DNA of 64,000 nucleotides from Bacillus safensis FO-36b (lineage in GTDB: Bacteria; Bacillota; Bacilli; Bacillales; Bacillaceae). The notes under the pieces were generated by a model. It saw only the letters and a list, made by a program, of their open reading frames with translations. It searched no databases and was not told the origin of the DNA. Made by a program: the position numbers and the translations under genes. The stretch lies in NCBI RefSeq assembly GCF_000691165.1, contig NZ_ASJD01000001.1, forward strand, positions 186,001 to 250,000, given 5' to 3'. How positions within the stretch are numbered: the stretch's first letter is position 1; the number at the start of each line of letters is the position of its first letter. Of the stretch, positions 20,450 to 30,507 are shown piece after piece.

Positions 20450-20905
20450 ATGAAGCAAATTCTGCAAAAAGACGAACTCATAAAGCGAATTGATACTTGT
20501 CTCCAAATGACTTCCCTGCCAAGAGACATATACGAACCGTATATTGCACGTCCATTTCAAACGACTGGATTTTTTGATGATTTGAGCCCTTATATTCAAA
20601 TCGATCCGAGTGGCTATATTCTTATTCAATATGAACGAGGAATCCAAATGCTGCATAAAAGAACAAAAGCGGCGGATGAAGTCATTTACTGGATTTTAGA
20701 AGACACAATCTTTCTTACAGTCTACATAGATATGATGAGGCAGTATCAAGTCGACAACATCCAGACGCATTTACCTAATGACCCGAGTATCCATCAACAG
20801 ATCGTGGAGAGAGTAAATGAGTCATTTCGTGCAATCGGTGGATTATATGAACAGTGGCATCATGAAGGAAAAAGAGCATCGATCGAAACACCGGCAAAGA
20901 AGTAA
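20450..20905 (+). CDS. Hypothetical protein resembling the Imm63 immunity family
   Basis: This 151-residue soluble protein has an Imm63-like core: YIQIDPSGYILIQYERG followed by DEVIYWILEDTIFLTVYI. Family membership is judged from that pattern alone. The start ATG 20450 is chosen because the in-frame GTG at 20390 sits upstream of a terminator hairpin and lacks a ribosome-binding site, while AGGCGGTG precedes 20450. No toxin gene is visible nearby. It stands alone between yshE and lcfA, so a housekeeping role is also possible. Confidence 0.5.
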   Translation: MKQILQKDELIKRIDTCLQMTSLPRDIYEPYIARPFQTTGFFDDLSPYIQIDPSGYILIQYERGIQMLHKRTKAADEVIYWILEDTIFLTVYIDMMRQYQVDNIQTHLPNDPSIHQQIVERVNESFRAIGGLYEQWHHEGKRASIETPAKK

Positions 20906-21004
20906 AGATGCCATGGAACCAAGCTCTATTTGAAAAAAGAAAACTGCCTTAAGGAAAAGTTTGCTATAATAAAATAGTACGAAAGTTCAGGAAGGAGGGT
21001 TTTT

Positions 21005-22723
21005 ATGCAGTCAGATAAACGTTGGCTTCTGCATTACCCGAATCAAATTCCCCACGAACTCACCATTCCAAATGAGACGTTACAATCTTACTTATTCAGC
21101 TCCGCAGAGGCTGCACCTGAGCATACAGCCATTCATTTTCTAGGAAAAAACATCACCTATGAACAGCTCCAGGAAGAAGCATTGAAACTAGCTGGTCACC
21201 TGATGAAAATTGGCGTGAAAAAAGGCGACAGAGTAGCAATCATGCTGCCAAACTGTCCTCAATCTGTCATTTCTTATTATGCTGTTTTAATTGCAGGCGG
21301 CATCGTTGTTCAAACGAACCCGCTTTATACGGAGAAAGAACTGGCATATCAAATGGAGGACAGCGGCTCAAAAGTGCTGATTACACTGGATTTATTGTAT
21401 CCAAAGGCCTATAAAATGAAAGCGCTGACAAGTATGGAGCACTTGATCATCACCAAACTGCAGGATTATTTACCATTTCCGAAAAACATTCTGTTTCCTA
21501 TCGTCCAAAAAAGAAAAAATAAAATGGTCATCCAAGTAGAGAAAAGCGAGACCATTCATCACTTCTCACAAATTATGAAAGAATCGTCAGAAGAACAGAT
21601 TCCGGCTCTTGCCTTTGAACCGAAAGAGGATGTCGCTGTTTTGCAATATACAGGCGGAACGACTGGTTTACCAAAAGGGGTCATGCTGACGCATGAAAAT
21701 ATTTTAGCGAATACTGAAATGTGCGCTTCTTGGATGTATAAAACGACAAGAGGAAAAGAACGAATCCTTGGCATCATTCCGTTTTTTCATGTATACGGAA
21801 TGACGACCGTATTAAACCTTGCTGTGAAAGAAGGGCATTCAATGATTCTCCTTCCGCGATTTGACGCAGCTGATACCCTCAAAACGATTGAAAAACAGAA
21901 ACCGACACTCTTTCCAGGTGCACCCACCATGTATATTGCCTTGCTGCATCATCCGAACATTGAAAAGTATAATCTGTCGTCCATCACTGCATGTTTAAGC
22001 GGCTCGGCGGCTCTTCCTGTTGAAGTCAAACAGAGCTTTGAGAAATTAACAGGAGGGCGTTTAGTTGAGGGGTATGGTCTTTCAGAAACTTCGCCAGTGA
22101 CCCATTCTAACTTTTTATGGGGAGCGAACAAAACAGGCAGCATTGGCTGTCCGTGGCCTGGGACAGACGCAGGCATTTATTGCGAGGAAACGGGTGGCCT
22201 TAAAGAGCCGTATGAGCACGGAGAAATTATCGTCAAAGGGCCGCAAATTATGAAAGGCTATTGGAATCAGCCAGAGGAGACAGCAGCTGTATTAAGGGAC
22301 GGATGGTTTTTCACTGGAGATATTGGGTATATGGATGAGGACGGTTTTTTCTATATCGTTGACCGGAAAAAAGATGTCATTATTGCGAGCGGTTATAATA
22401 TTTACCCAAGAGAGGTCGAAGAAGCCCTTTATGAGCATGAGCTTGTACAAGAAGCCGTTGTCGCAGGCATACCAGATCCTTATAGAGGAGAAACAGTAAA
22501 AGCGTTTGTTGTGCCGAAAAAGGATGCTTATTTAACAGAGGATGAACTCGATCGCTTTGTCAGAACGAGAATTGCTTCATTTAAAGTACCGCGCGTGTAT
22601 GAATTTAAAGAATCACTGCCTAAAACGGCTGTCGGAAAAATTTTGCGCAGAGTATTAATTGAAGAAGAAAAAAGAAAGCAAGCTTCATCATCTGAGACAC
22701 CTGTCGATCAATTGAAGAAATAA
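21005..22723 (+). CDS. lcfA: Long-chain fatty acyl-CoA synthetase LcfA
   Basis: The 572-residue AMP-forming ligase has the adenylate motif LQYTGGTTGLPKGVMLTH, VEGYGLSETSPVT, TGDIGYMDEDGFFYIVDRKK and the C-terminal catalytic Lys in KTAVGKILRR. It activates fatty acids to acyl-CoA for beta-oxidation. The ribosome-binding site GGAAGGAGGG is strong. An extended -10 TGCTATAAT lies at 20962-20970 without an obvious -35. In B. subtilis it heads lcfA-fadR-fadB-etfB-etfA; here a hairpin and a promoter lie between lcfA and fadR. Confidence 0.94.
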   Translation: MQSDKRWLLHYPNQIPHELTIPNETLQSYLFSSAEAAPEHTAIHFLGKNITYEQLQEEALKLAGHLMKIGVKKGDRVAIMLPNCPQSVISYYAVLIAGGIVVQTNPLYTEKELAYQMEDSGSKVLITLDLLYPKAYKMKALTSMEHLIITKLQDYLPFPKNILFPIVQKRKNKMVIQVEKSETIHHFSQIMKESSEEQIPALAFEPKEDVAVLQYTGGTTGLPKGVMLTHENILANTEMCASWMYKTTRGKERILGIIPFFHVYGMTTVLNLAVKEGHSMILLPRFDAADTLKTIEKQKPTLFPGAPTMYIALLHHPNIEKYNLSSITACLSGSAALPVEVKQSFEKLTGGRLVEGYGLSETSPVTHSNFLWGANKTGSIGCPWPGTDAGIYCEETGGLKEPYEHGEIIVKGPQIMKGYWNQPEETAAVLRDGWFFTGDIGYMDEDGFFYIVDRKKDVIIASGYNIYPREVEEALYEHELVQEAVVAGIPDPYRGETVKAFVVPKKDAYLTEDELDRFVRTRIASFKVPRVYEFKESLPKTAVGKILRRVLIEEEKRKQASSSETPVDQLKK

Positions 22724-22731
22724 CGACCTTC

Positions 22732-22760
22732 ATCATCCGGTCGAGCGGCCGGATGATTTG
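22732..22760 (+). terminator. Hairpin after lcfA, probable weak terminator
   Basis: ATCATCCGG and CCGGATGAT form a 9-bp stem. The T tract is short (TTTG), so read-through into fadR is likely. Confidence 0.5.
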
Positions 22761-22815
22761 AATGATGACAGTCTGCTCTGGTATGATAAAGGTTGAAAAG
22801 AAAGAAGAAGATCTC

Positions 22816-22869
22816 TTGACAAATCACCCGTTTCTTTTTAACATAAAGTTATGAATGAATGCTCATTCA
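22816..22869 (+). promoter_or_regulatory. fadR promoter with overlapping FadR operator
   Basis: TTGACA at 22816-22821 and TAACAT at 22839-22844 are spaced by 17 bp. The palindrome TGAATGAATGCTCATTCA at 22852-22869 matches the B. subtilis FadR operator consensus (TGAATGA-N4-TCATTCA) and covers the expected transcription start. FadR bound there would block the promoter until long-chain acyl-CoA releases it. Confidence 0.85.
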
Positions 22870-22891
22870 ATTTAGAAAGGGACGAAGCACA

Positions 22892-23476
22892 TTGAAGCAG
22901 AAAAGACCGAAGTACATGCAAATTATTGATGCAGCAGTTGTGGTGATTGCGGAGAACGGCTATCATCAATCACAAGTTTCAAAGATTGCGAAACAAGCAG
23001 GGGTGGCAGACGGAACCATTTATCTTTATTTCAAAAACAAAGAGGATATTCTCATCTCATTGTTCAAAGAAAAAATGGGACAATTCATCGAACGGATGGA
23101 AACAGATATCCAAAAGAAGCCATCTGCCAAAGAAAAGCTTCTACTGTTGATTGAGGAGCATTTTCGCATGCTGGCGCAGAATCATCATTTGGCTCTTGTG
23201 ACACAGCTTGAACTCAGGCAGTCAAACCTTGAGCTGCGGCAAAAAATCAATGAGGTGCTAAAAGGGTATTTAAATATGCTCGAGTCTATTTTAACAGAAG
23301 GAAAGAAAACAGGAGAATTTAGACAAAATTTAGATGTCCGCTTAGCGAGACAAATGGTATTTGGGACGATTGATGAAACCGCAACAACATGGGTCATGAA
23401 TGATCAAAAGTATGATCTGCCTGCACTCGCAGAAAATGTACATGATCTGCTGTTAAACGGAATACATCAATCCTAA
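22892..23476 (+). CDS. fadR: TetR-family fatty-acid degradation repressor FadR
   Basis: The 194-residue regulator has a TetR N-terminal HTH (AAVVVIAENGYHQ, GVADGTIYLYFKNKEDIL) and a ligand-binding C-terminal domain. Start TTG 22892 gives the family N-terminus MKQKRPKYMQIIDAA; an in-frame ATG at 22859 lies inside the operator and is rejected. It represses beta-oxidation genes and is relieved by long-chain acyl-CoA. Its own operator lies directly upstream, indicating autoregulation. Confidence 0.94.
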   Translation: MKQKRPKYMQIIDAAVVVIAENGYHQSQVSKIAKQAGVADGTIYLYFKNKEDILISLFKEKMGQFIERMETDIQKKPSAKEKLLLLIEEHFRMLAQNHHLALVTQLELRQSNLELRQKINEVLKGYLNMLESILTEGKKTGEFRQNLDVRLARQMVFGTIDETATTWVMNDQKYDLPALAENVHDLLLNGIHQS

Positions 23477-23502
23477 AGACAATGTGAAAAAGGATGATTG
23501 AC

Positions 23503-24282
23503 ATGGAAAAAATACTCAGCTTACATCATGAAGGACAGACAGCGCTCATCACGATTCAGAACCCGCCTGCAAATGCCTTATCCTCTCAGCTGCTCACTGA
23601 GCTTAATGACATGTTCGAAGAGCTCGAACAGAATGAGGAAGTAAGAGCGATTGTGATCCACGGGGAAGGCAGATTCTTCTCAGCAGGTGCTGATATTAAA
23701 GAATTTACGACTTTACAGGAAGAGTCTGATTATGCAAGCCTCGCTGATAGAGGACAGCAAGTCTTTGAACGGATTGAACAGTGTCCAAAGCCAGTCATTG
23801 CCTCGATTCATGGAGCAGCATTAGGCGGAGGCCTTGAGCTTGCCATGTCTTGTGATATCCGAATCGCAACAAAAGATGCAAAGCTTGGACTGCCGGAATT
23901 AAATCTTGGCATTATTCCAGGATTCGGCGGCACGCAGCGCCTCCCGCGCTACGTTGGTTCTGCTAAAGCACTTGAAATGATGGGAACAGCTGAACCGATT
24001 ACAGGTGAAGAAGCATTTACGTGCGGCCTTGTTACAAAGCTGGCAGAAACAGAGGAAGAAGCGCTCGAAGCGGCCAAAACACTTGCGGGGAAATTTGCCG
24101 CGAAAAGCCCTAAATCACTTGAATATGTGCTTGATTTATTGAACGCCACAAAACTGTATTCATATGACGGCGGAATGAAGCTGGAAGCCAAAAAATTTGG
24201 TGAGGTTTTCCAATCAAATGACGCCAAAGAAGGCATTCAGGCCTTTATCGAAAAGCGCAAACCGAACTTTAAAGGGGAATAA
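23503..24282 (+). CDS. fadB: Enoyl-CoA hydratase FadB
   Basis: The 259-residue crotonase has the oxyanion-hole motif FFSAGADIKEF, the second motif IHGAALGGGLELAMSCDIRI and the catalytic Glu in LPELNLGIIPGFGGTQRL. It hydrates trans-2-enoyl-CoA in beta-oxidation. Start ATG 23503 is preferred over ATG 23494 because AAGGAT lies at correct spacing from it. It lies between fadR and etfB. Confidence 0.92.
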   Translation: MEKILSLHHEGQTALITIQNPPANALSSQLLTELNDMFEELEQNEEVRAIVIHGEGRFFSAGADIKEFTTLQEESDYASLADRGQQVFERIEQCPKPVIASIHGAALGGGLELAMSCDIRIATKDAKLGLPELNLGIIPGFGGTQRLPRYVGSAKALEMMGTAEPITGEEAFTCGLVTKLAETEEEALEAAKTLAGKFAAKSPKSLEYVLDLLNATKLYSYDGGMKLEAKKFGEVFQSNDAKEGIQAFIEKRKPNFKGE

Positions 24283-24313
24283 AGGATAAGTACGACACAA
24301 GGGGGAGAAATAA

Positions 24314-25087
24314 ATGAATATATTTGTTTTGATGAAGCGTACGTTTGACACGGAAGAGAAAATTTCGATTCAGTCTGGTGCAATTCAAGAAGATGGAGCA
24401 GAGTTCATTATTAATCCTTATGACGAGTATGCCATTGAAGAAGCCATTCAGCTTCGCGATGAGCACGGGGGAGAAGTGACCGTTGTGACAGTTGGCGGTG
24501 AGGATGCAGAGAAACAGCTGAGAACAGCGCTTGCTATGGGCTGTGATCAAGCTGTCTTGTTAAACGTCGAAGATGACTTAGAAGAGTGGGACCAATATTC
24601 AGCTTCTACCATTCTTTATCACTATTTAAAAGACAAAGAGGCTTCCTTGATCTTAGCAGGGAATGTAGCAATTGACGGCGGCTCTGGACAGGTAGCCCCG
24701 CGTCTTGCTGAATTACTCGGTTTTTCATATGTGACTACGATAACAAGTATTCAAATTGACGGCGGCTCTGCGGCGATTGAACGAGATGCAGAGGGGGATG
24801 TGGAAGTCATTTCTGCCGAACTCCCGCTTGTCGTCACAGCTCAGCAAGGACTCAATGAGCCTCGCTATCCATCATTACCAGGCATTATGAAGGCAAAGAA
24901 AAAGCCTTTAGAAGAATTGGAACTTGATGATTTAGATCTGGATGAAGACGATGTACCATATAAAATCAAAACAATTGAACGTTTCTTACCGGAGAAAAAA
25001 GAGGGTGGCAAGGTGCTGAGCGGCGAGCTTCAGGATCAAGTCAAAGAACTGACAGATCTACTCAGAAATGAAGCAAAAGTCATCTAA
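24314..25087 (+). CDS. etfB: Electron transfer flavoprotein beta subunit
   Basis: The 257-residue protein starts MNIFVLMKRTFDTEEKISIQ and carries the EtfB signature region VAPRLAELLGFSYVTTI followed by an acidic C-terminal segment. With EtfA it carries electrons from acyl-CoA dehydrogenase to the respiratory chain. The ribosome-binding site is AAGGGGGAG. Confidence 0.94.
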   Translation: MNIFVLMKRTFDTEEKISIQSGAIQEDGAEFIINPYDEYAIEEAIQLRDEHGGEVTVVTVGGEDAEKQLRTALAMGCDQAVLLNVEDDLEEWDQYSASTILYHYLKDKEASLILAGNVAIDGGSGQVAPRLAELLGFSYVTTITSIQIDGGSAAIERDAEGDVEVISAELPLVVTAQQGLNEPRYPSLPGIMKAKKKPLEELELDDLDLDEDDVPYKIKTIERFLPEKKEGGKVLSGELQDQVKELTDLLRNEAKVI

Positions 25088-25130
25088 ACATCCACTTTAC
25101 GATATCACGAGAACAAGGGGGAGCTTGAAG

Positions 25131-26108
25131 ATGAGTAAAAAAGTTGTTGTACTTGGAGAAAGTCGTGACGGTAAATTAAGAAATGTGACATTTGAAGCCA
25201 TTGCTGCCGCTCACAAAGTGGCAGAGAGCGGCGAGGTCATTGGCGTGTTAATAGGGGATGACGTCAAAGGCCTAGCAGATGAACTGCTTTACTATGGAGC
25301 GGATCATGTCATGATTGTGGAGCATCCGCACCTTTCATATTATACGTCAGATGGTTTTGCGCAGGCGCTTCAAGCCATATTAGATCAGGTTGATCCAGAT
25401 GCTGTGCTCTTTGGCCATACATCTATCGGAAAAGACTTGTCGCCGAAAATAGCCGCACGTCTCCAGACTGGCTTGATTTCAGATGCGATTGATGTAAGCG
25501 TTACCGGTGAACATCTTGTTTTCACTAGACCGATTTACTCTGGAAAAGCCTTCGAAAAAGTCATTTCGACAGACCGTCTGCTTCTAGCAACCATCCGGCC
25601 AAATAACGTGGCACCACTTGAGCGGGATACGTCACGAGGCGGAGAAGTCACACCAGTTTCTGTCGACATTCAAAACCTTCGGACGATCGTGAAGGAAGTC
25701 ATTAAAAAAACGTCAGAAGGTGTAGATTTATCAGAAGCAAAGGTCATTGTTGCTGGAGGGCGCGGGGTTAAGAGCAAGGAAGGCTTTGAACCGCTGAATG
25801 AACTCGCTGAGACGCTGGGGGCAGCAGTCGGAGCTTCGCGCGGAGCCTGTGACGCTGATTATTGTGATTATGCCCTGCAAATTGGTCAAACGGGAAAAGT
25901 CGTCACACCTGATCTTTATATTGCATGCGGGATATCAGGAGCGATTCAGCATTTAGCGGGAATGTCTAACAGTAAAGTCATTGTGGCCATCAACAAAGAC
26001 CCAGAAGCGGAAATCTTCAAAATCGCCGATTATGGAATTGTTGGTGACTTGTTTGAAGTGGTACCGCTTTTGAATGAAGAGTTAAAAAAGATGAATATCC
26101 ACTCGTAA
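25131..26108 (+). CDS. etfA: Electron transfer flavoprotein alpha subunit
   Basis: The 325-residue protein has an N-terminal ETF domain and a C-terminal FAD-binding domain (VAGGRGVKSKEGFEPL, GASRGACDADY, QIGQTGKVVTPDLYIACGIS). ATG 25131 is chosen with AAGGGGGAG upstream; the more distal in-frame ATG at 25068 lies inside etfB. It forms a heterodimer with EtfB and ends the fad-etf unit. Confidence 0.95.
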   Translation: MSKKVVVLGESRDGKLRNVTFEAIAAAHKVAESGEVIGVLIGDDVKGLADELLYYGADHVMIVEHPHLSYYTSDGFAQALQAILDQVDPDAVLFGHTSIGKDLSPKIAARLQTGLISDAIDVSVTGEHLVFTRPIYSGKAFEKVISTDRLLLATIRPNNVAPLERDTSRGGEVTPVSVDIQNLRTIVKEVIKKTSEGVDLSEAKVIVAGGRGVKSKEGFEPLNELAETLGAAVGASRGACDADYCDYALQIGQTGKVVTPDLYIACGISGAIQHLAGMSNSKVIVAINKDPEAEIFKIADYGIVGDLFEVVPLLNEELKKMNIHS

Positions 26109-26120
26109 CGCTCATACACT

Positions 26121-26149
26121 CAGAATGCCTAGGTATTCTGGGTTTTTTT
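26121..26149 (+). terminator. Terminator after etfA
   Basis: CAGAATGCCT and AGGTATTCTG form a stem with one wobble pair, followed by seven T. Confidence 0.85.
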
Positions 26150-26183
26150 GTATGTGATCAAGAAGAAAAGGAGCGGTTGACAA

Positions 26184-27662
26184 GTGAAGGGGACAGTAAA
26201 AGTCAATGACGTGATTGGACGCATTTCTAAACACATTTATGGGCATTTTCAGGAGCATTTAGGAAGAGGAATTTATGACGGGATTTGGGTAGGAAAAGAC
26301 TCAGAGATTGATCATATTGAAGGGATTCGTACCGATGTACTGAAGGCCCTTCAAGCATTACATATTCCGGTGCTGAGATGGCCGGGGGGCTGCTTCGCAG
26401 ACGAGTATCATTGGGCAAATGGTGTAGGTGAGCTGAGTGAACGAAAGCCAATGGTCAATACCCATTGGGGTGGTACGGTTGAATCCAATGCATTTGGTAC
26501 GCATGAATTTATGGCATTGTGTGAGCTGCTTGAATGTGAGCCTTACATTTGCGGCAATGTGGGAAGCGGGTCTGTTCAAGAATTAGCCGATTGGGTCGAA
26601 TACATGACATTTCCAAAAGGGACACCTATGTCAGATTGGCGCATTAAAAATGGAAAACAAGAACCTTGGAAGCTGACCTATGTTGGTGTAGGCAATGAAA
26701 GCTGGGGCTGCGGCGGGAATATGACGCCTGAATACTATGCAGATTTATATAAACGCTATCAAACGTACGTAAGAGAGTTTGCAGGGCAGCGTATTTATAA
26801 AATCGCCTGCGGTGCGAACTCTAATGACGTGAATTGGACGAAAGTATTGATGGAGCAGGCCGCACCGTGGATGGATGGGCTCAGTTTACATTATTACACC
26901 GTACCGGGTACATGGGAGAAGAAAGGATCAGCGACTGAATTCGATGAGGATGAATGGTTTATCACGCTGAAAAAGGCCTATGAGATGGAACGGCTTGTCG
27001 AAGACCATGGAGAAATCATGGATCGTTATGACCCAGACAAGCGAATCGGGATGATTATTGATGAATGGGGGACATGGTATGACCCAGAGCCAGGGACAAA
27101 TCCTGGGTTTTTATATCAGCAAAACACACTAAGAGACGCCCTTGTGGCCGCCCTCCATTTTCATATTTTTCATCGCCATTGCGAGCGGATTCATATGGCA
27201 AATATTGCTCAGACGGTCAATGTGCTGCAAGCGATGGTATTAACAAAGGACGAAAAGATGCTTCTGACACCTACGTATCATGTATTTCACATGTTTCAAG
27301 TGCATCAAGAGGAAGAAGCGCTTGAAGTGGAGTTCGTTTCACCGCCGTATGAACGAAGAGGTGAAAAAATTCCTCAGGTCAGTGTGTCAGCCTCGCGTTC
27401 ATCAGGTAAGATGCATATTAGCTACTGTCACTTGAATCCGCATGAACAAACAGAGATATCCCTTGCCATTGCAGGGATTGAAGAACAAACGAAAGTCACT
27501 GGACGTGTACTGACGGCTGATCGCATGAATGCCCATAATACATTCGATGATCCTCATTCTGTTCAGCCAAAAGACTTTGAGCAAATGGCTATAAAGTCCG
27601 GAGAATTAACGGTGGAGCTGCCGCCAATGTCAGTGGTCATGATAACTGTCGACCTCGCTTAA
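26184..27662 (+). CDS. xsa: GH51 alpha-L-arabinofuranosidase
   Basis: The 492-residue protein has the GH51 catalytic pair: acid/base Glu172 in [11 protein letters not shown] and nucleophile Glu294 in [10 protein letters not shown]. It has no signal peptide, so it acts on imported arabino-oligosaccharides in the cytoplasm. Start GTG 26184 has AAAAGGAGCGG. The position between etfA and trxA is that of B. subtilis xsa rather than abfA, hence the symbol. It appears monocistronic. Confidence 0.88.
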   Translation: MKGTVKVNDVIGRISKHIYGHFQEHLGRGIYDGIWVGKDSEIDHIEGIRTDVLKALQALHIPVLRWPGGCFADEYHWANGVGELSERKPMVNTHWGGTVESNAFGTHEFMALCELLECEPYICGNVGSGSVQELADWVEYMTFPKGTPMSDWRIKNGKQEPWKLTYVGVGNESWGCGGNMTPEYYADLYKRYQTYVREFAGQRIYKIACGANSNDVNWTKVLMEQAAPWMDGLSLHYYTVPGTWEKKGSATEFDEDEWFITLKKAYEMERLVEDHGEIMDRYDPDKRIGMIIDEWGTWYDPEPGTNPGFLYQQNTLRDALVAALHFHIFHRHCERIHMANIAQTVNVLQAMVLTKDEKMLLTPTYHVFHMFQVHQEEEALEVEFVSPPYERRGEKIPQVSVSASRSSGKMHISYCHLNPHEQTEISLAIAGIEEQTKVTGRVLTADRMNAHNTFDDPHSVQPKDFEQMAIKSGELTVELPPMSVVMITVDLA

Positions 27663-27740
27663 TTGCATATTTCGATGTTTGATGAGAAGAATGTTGGGGC
27701 ATCATACATTGTAAATGAAGCGGAAAGGGTGTCATGTCAT

Positions 27741-27812
27741 ATGCTTAGAACCATTCTTATGATCATCGGTGCGATTGTTGTTATTGGTGCGATTATACGG
27801 TTTGTTTTTTAA
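27741..27812 (+). CDS. Putative 23-residue membrane micropeptide
   Basis: The frame from ATG 27741 reads MLRTILMIIGAIVVIGAIIR then FVF and a stop: a single hydrophobic helix with Arg at each end. AAAGGGTG lies about 11 bp upstream, which is weak spacing. It sits between xsa and trxA. I do not recognise a family, and the case rests on composition only. Confidence 0.35.
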   Translation: MLRTILMIIGAIVVIGAIIRFVF

Positions 27813-27908
27813 TTCATTTCCTAAAAAATGATTCGTAAGCATTTCATTCGCAAGTCACATTGGTAGATGCTATACTAAAAAGCATAATTTACATTGGAGG
27901 AATGAATA

Positions 27909-28223
27909 ATGGCAATCGTAAAAGCTACTGACGCAACATTTTCACAAGAAACTGCAGAAGGTGTTGTTCTTGCAGACTTTTGGGCACCATGGTGTGGACC
28001 TTGTAAAATGATTGCTCCAGTTCTTGAAGAACTTGATCAAGAAATGGGCGACAAAATGAAAATTGTAAAAATTGATGTAGACGATAACCAAGAAACTGCT
28101 GGTAAATACGGCGTTATGAGTATCCCAACACTTCTTGTTTTAAAAGACGGTGAAGTTGTAGAAACTTCTGTTGGTTTCAAACCAAAAGAAGCACTTGCTG
28201 AGCTTGTCAACAAACATCTATAA
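27909..28223 (+). CDS. trxA: Thioredoxin A
   Basis: The 104-residue protein has the redox motif [10 protein letters not shown] and the cis-Pro motif [11 protein letters not shown]. It is the general cytosolic disulfide reductant. An extended -10 TGCTATACT lies at 27868-27876. The ribosome-binding site is TGGAGGAATG. It is followed by its own terminator, then uvrC. Confidence 0.97.
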   Translation: MAIVKATDATFSQETAEGVVLADFWAPWCGPCKMIAPVLEELDQEMGDKMKIVKIDVDDNQETAGKYGVMSIPTLLVLKDGEVVETSVGFKPKEALAELVNKHL

Positions 28224-28254
28224 ACCAATCTATGCTCAAGCGGCATAATCATTG

Positions 28255-28288
28255 AAGCGGTTCTCGTAAAGACGAGAGCCGCTTTTCT
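28255..28288 (+). terminator. Terminator after trxA
   Basis: AAGCGGTTCTCGT pairs with ACGAGAGCCGCTT, followed by TTCTTT. Confidence 0.85.
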
Positions 28289-28362
28289 TTCAACATGGTA
28301 TAAAACAAATGTTCGTGATACACTAGAAGGAGTGAAAGAGGAAAACAAGGACGGATGAAAAG

Positions 28363-30135
28363 ATGAACAAACTAATCAAAGAAAAGCTGTCAGTCCTGCC
28401 GGATCAACCAGGCTGTTACTTAATGAAAGATAGACAAAATACGATCATTTATGTGGGAAAGGCAAAGGTTTTAAAAAATAGGGTGCGCTCTTATTTCACT
28501 GGATCACATGACGCCAAAACGCAGCGGCTTGTCAGTGAAATTGAAGACTTTGAATACATTGTCACCTCTTCTAATATCGAGGCGCTCATTTTAGAGCTGA
28601 ATTTAATCAAAAAATATGACCCAAAATACAATGTCATGCTCAAGGATGACAAGACGTATCCATTTATAAAAATTACGAATGAACGCCATCCTAAGCTGAT
28701 CGTCACCCGCAATGTAAAAAAGGACAAAGGAAAATATTTCGGTCCATACCCAAACGTACAAGCAGCTCGAGAAACAAAAAAGCTGCTCGACCGCTTATAT
28801 CCACTGAGAAAATGTGCCACTCTTCCTGACCGGGTCTGTCTTTATTATCACCTTGGACAATGTCTTGCGCCATGTGTGTATGACATTTCCGAGGAAACGA
28901 ATAAGCAGCTCGTGGATGAAATCACAAGGTTTCTAAACGGAGGACATCAGCAAATCAAAAAAGAACTCACCGAAAAGATGCAGGAAGCTGCTGAAAATTT
29001 AGAGTTTGAACGGGCAAAAGAACTAAGAGACCAAATCGCATATATCGACTCAACGATGGAAAAACAGAAAATGACGATGAGTGATTTATCAGATCGAGAT
29101 GTCTTTGCCTATGCCTATGATAAAGGCTGGATGTGTGTCCAAGTTTTCTTCATCAGACAGGGGAAATTGATTGAACGTGATGTCAGCCTGTTTCCAATGT
29201 ATCAGGACCCTGAGGAAGAGTTCCTCACGTTTATGGGGCAATTTTATGAAAAGAACAACCATTTTCTGCCGAAGGAAATTTTGGTGCCTGACAGTGTCGA
29301 TCAAGAGATGATTGAGCAATTGCTTGAGACGAACGTTCACCAGCCGAAAAAAGGAAAGAAAAAGGATTTACTTTTACTTGCCCATCAAAATGCCAAAATC
29401 GCCTTAAAAGAAAAATTTTCGCTCATTGAGCGTGATGAAGAGCGGACAATTGGTGCGGTGAAACAGCTCGGGGATGCACTTAATATTTATATGCCATACA
29501 GAATCGAGGCATTTGATAACTCAAATATTCAAGGAGCAGACCCGGTTTCTGCCATGGTCGTCTTTCAGGACGGAAAACCCTATAAAAAGGAATACCGAAA
29601 ATACAAAATTAAAACCGTCTCAGGGCCAGATGACTATGCATCCATGCGTGAAGTCATTAGAAGACGATATACCCGCGTGTTAAAGGATGAACTGCCGCTG
29701 CCAGATTTAATTTTAATTGACGGAGGAAAAGGACAAATCAACGCAGCCATCGATGTGCTTGAAAATGAATTGAATCTGTCTGTCCCAGTCGCAGGTCTTG
29801 TAAAAGATGAAAAACACCGGACATCGAATCTCATGATGGGAGATACACTTGAAATTGTTGCGCTGGAGCGGAATAGCCAGGCCTTTTACTTATTGCAGCG
29901 CATTCAAGATGAAGTGCATAGGTTCGCCATTAGCTTTCACCGGCAGCTGCGCGGAAAAAATGCATTCCAGTCTATTTTAGACGATGTACCAGGTATCGGA
30001 GAGAAACGTAAAAAACAGCTCCTCAAACATTTTGGCTCTGTGAAAAAGATGAAAGAAGCCTCTATCCAAGACTTTCAGGAGGCTGGCATTCCGAAACAGA
30101 CGACTGAACTTTTAATGGAAGCATTAAAAAAATAG
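28363..30135 (+). CDS. uvrC: Excinuclease ABC subunit C
   Basis: The 590-residue protein has an N-terminal GIY-YIG nuclease domain ([19 protein letters not shown]), a UVR/coiled-coil region near residues 195-235, an RNase H-like second nuclease domain ([20 protein letters not shown]) and C-terminal tandem helix-hairpin-helix ([19 protein letters not shown]). It makes the dual incisions of nucleotide excision repair. The order trxA-uvrC-lysC is as in B. subtilis. Confidence 0.95.
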   Translation: MNKLIKEKLSVLPDQPGCYLMKDRQNTIIYVGKAKVLKNRVRSYFTGSHDAKTQRLVSEIEDFEYIVTSSNIEALILELNLIKKYDPKYNVMLKDDKTYPFIKITNERHPKLIVTRNVKKDKGKYFGPYPNVQAARETKKLLDRLYPLRKCATLPDRVCLYYHLGQCLAPCVYDISEETNKQLVDEITRFLNGGHQQIKKELTEKMQEAAENLEFERAKELRDQIAYIDSTMEKQKMTMSDLSDRDVFAYAYDKGWMCVQVFFIRQGKLIERDVSLFPMYQDPEEEFLTFMGQFYEKNNHFLPKEILVPDSVDQEMIEQLLETNVHQPKKGKKKDLLLLAHQNAKIALKEKFSLIERDEERTIGAVKQLGDALNIYMPYRIEAFDNSNIQGADPVSAMVVFQDGKPYKKEYRKYKIKTVSGPDDYASMREVIRRRYTRVLKDELPLPDLILIDGGKGQINAAIDVLENELNLSVPVAGLVKDEKHRTSNLMMGDTLEIVALERNSQAFYLLQRIQDEVHRFAISFHRQLRGKNAFQSILDDVPGIGEKRKKQLLKHFGSVKKMKEASIQDFQEAGIPKQTTELLMEALKK

Positions 30136-30136
30136 A

Positions 30137-30165
30137 TTGTACTTTTACCGAAAGTCTGTTAAGAT
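30137..30165 (+). promoter_or_regulatory. Promoter of the lysC leader
   Basis: TTGTAC at 30137-30142 and TAAGAT at 30160-30165 have 17-bp spacing. Confidence 0.75.
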
Positions 30166-30200
30166 GTGACTAATTTAATAAATGAACGTGTTGTTTGTTG

Positions 30201-30440
30201 AAGATAGAGGTGCGAACTTCAAGAGTAAGCCTTCGGAGATCGATGGGATCTAAGAAGAGGGCTGAAAGGGGAGCGTCGCCGAAGTGAATAAAATCCACTC
30301 ATTTTATTCGCTGGCTGTACATTGAAGAAATGTAGGGCTGTCAAGAATTCATTTCTTGGAGGGCTATCTCATTGTTTGCATCGTTTAATGATGATTTTAA
30401 AGCAATGGGAGATTTGTTCTCTCATTGCTTTTTTATTTGC
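30201..30440 (+). promoter_or_regulatory. Lysine riboswitch (L box) upstream of lysC
   Basis: The aptamer shows the conserved pieces AGAGGTGCGAAC, AGTAAGCCTTCGGAGAT, GGGCTGAAAGGGGAGCGTCGCCGAAG and GGGCTGTC (the third is a composite of two blocks). It is followed by a terminator hairpin, AAAGCAATGGGAGA with TCTCTCATTGCTTT, and a T run at 30399-30437. Lysine binding favours termination and shuts off aspartokinase II. I place the aptamer at about 30201-30375; its outer edges are approximate. Confidence 0.93.
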
Positions 30441-30507
30441 AGTGAGCGGACAGTCTCCAAAGCTGCCTCTTCTCTCACACGTGAACTTTTGAAAAAGGGT
30501 GGTAGAC

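Noticed and set aside
22859-22891. ATG start of fadR at 22859
   Set aside because: It lies within the FadR operator and at about the transcription start; TTG 22892 gives the conserved N-terminus.
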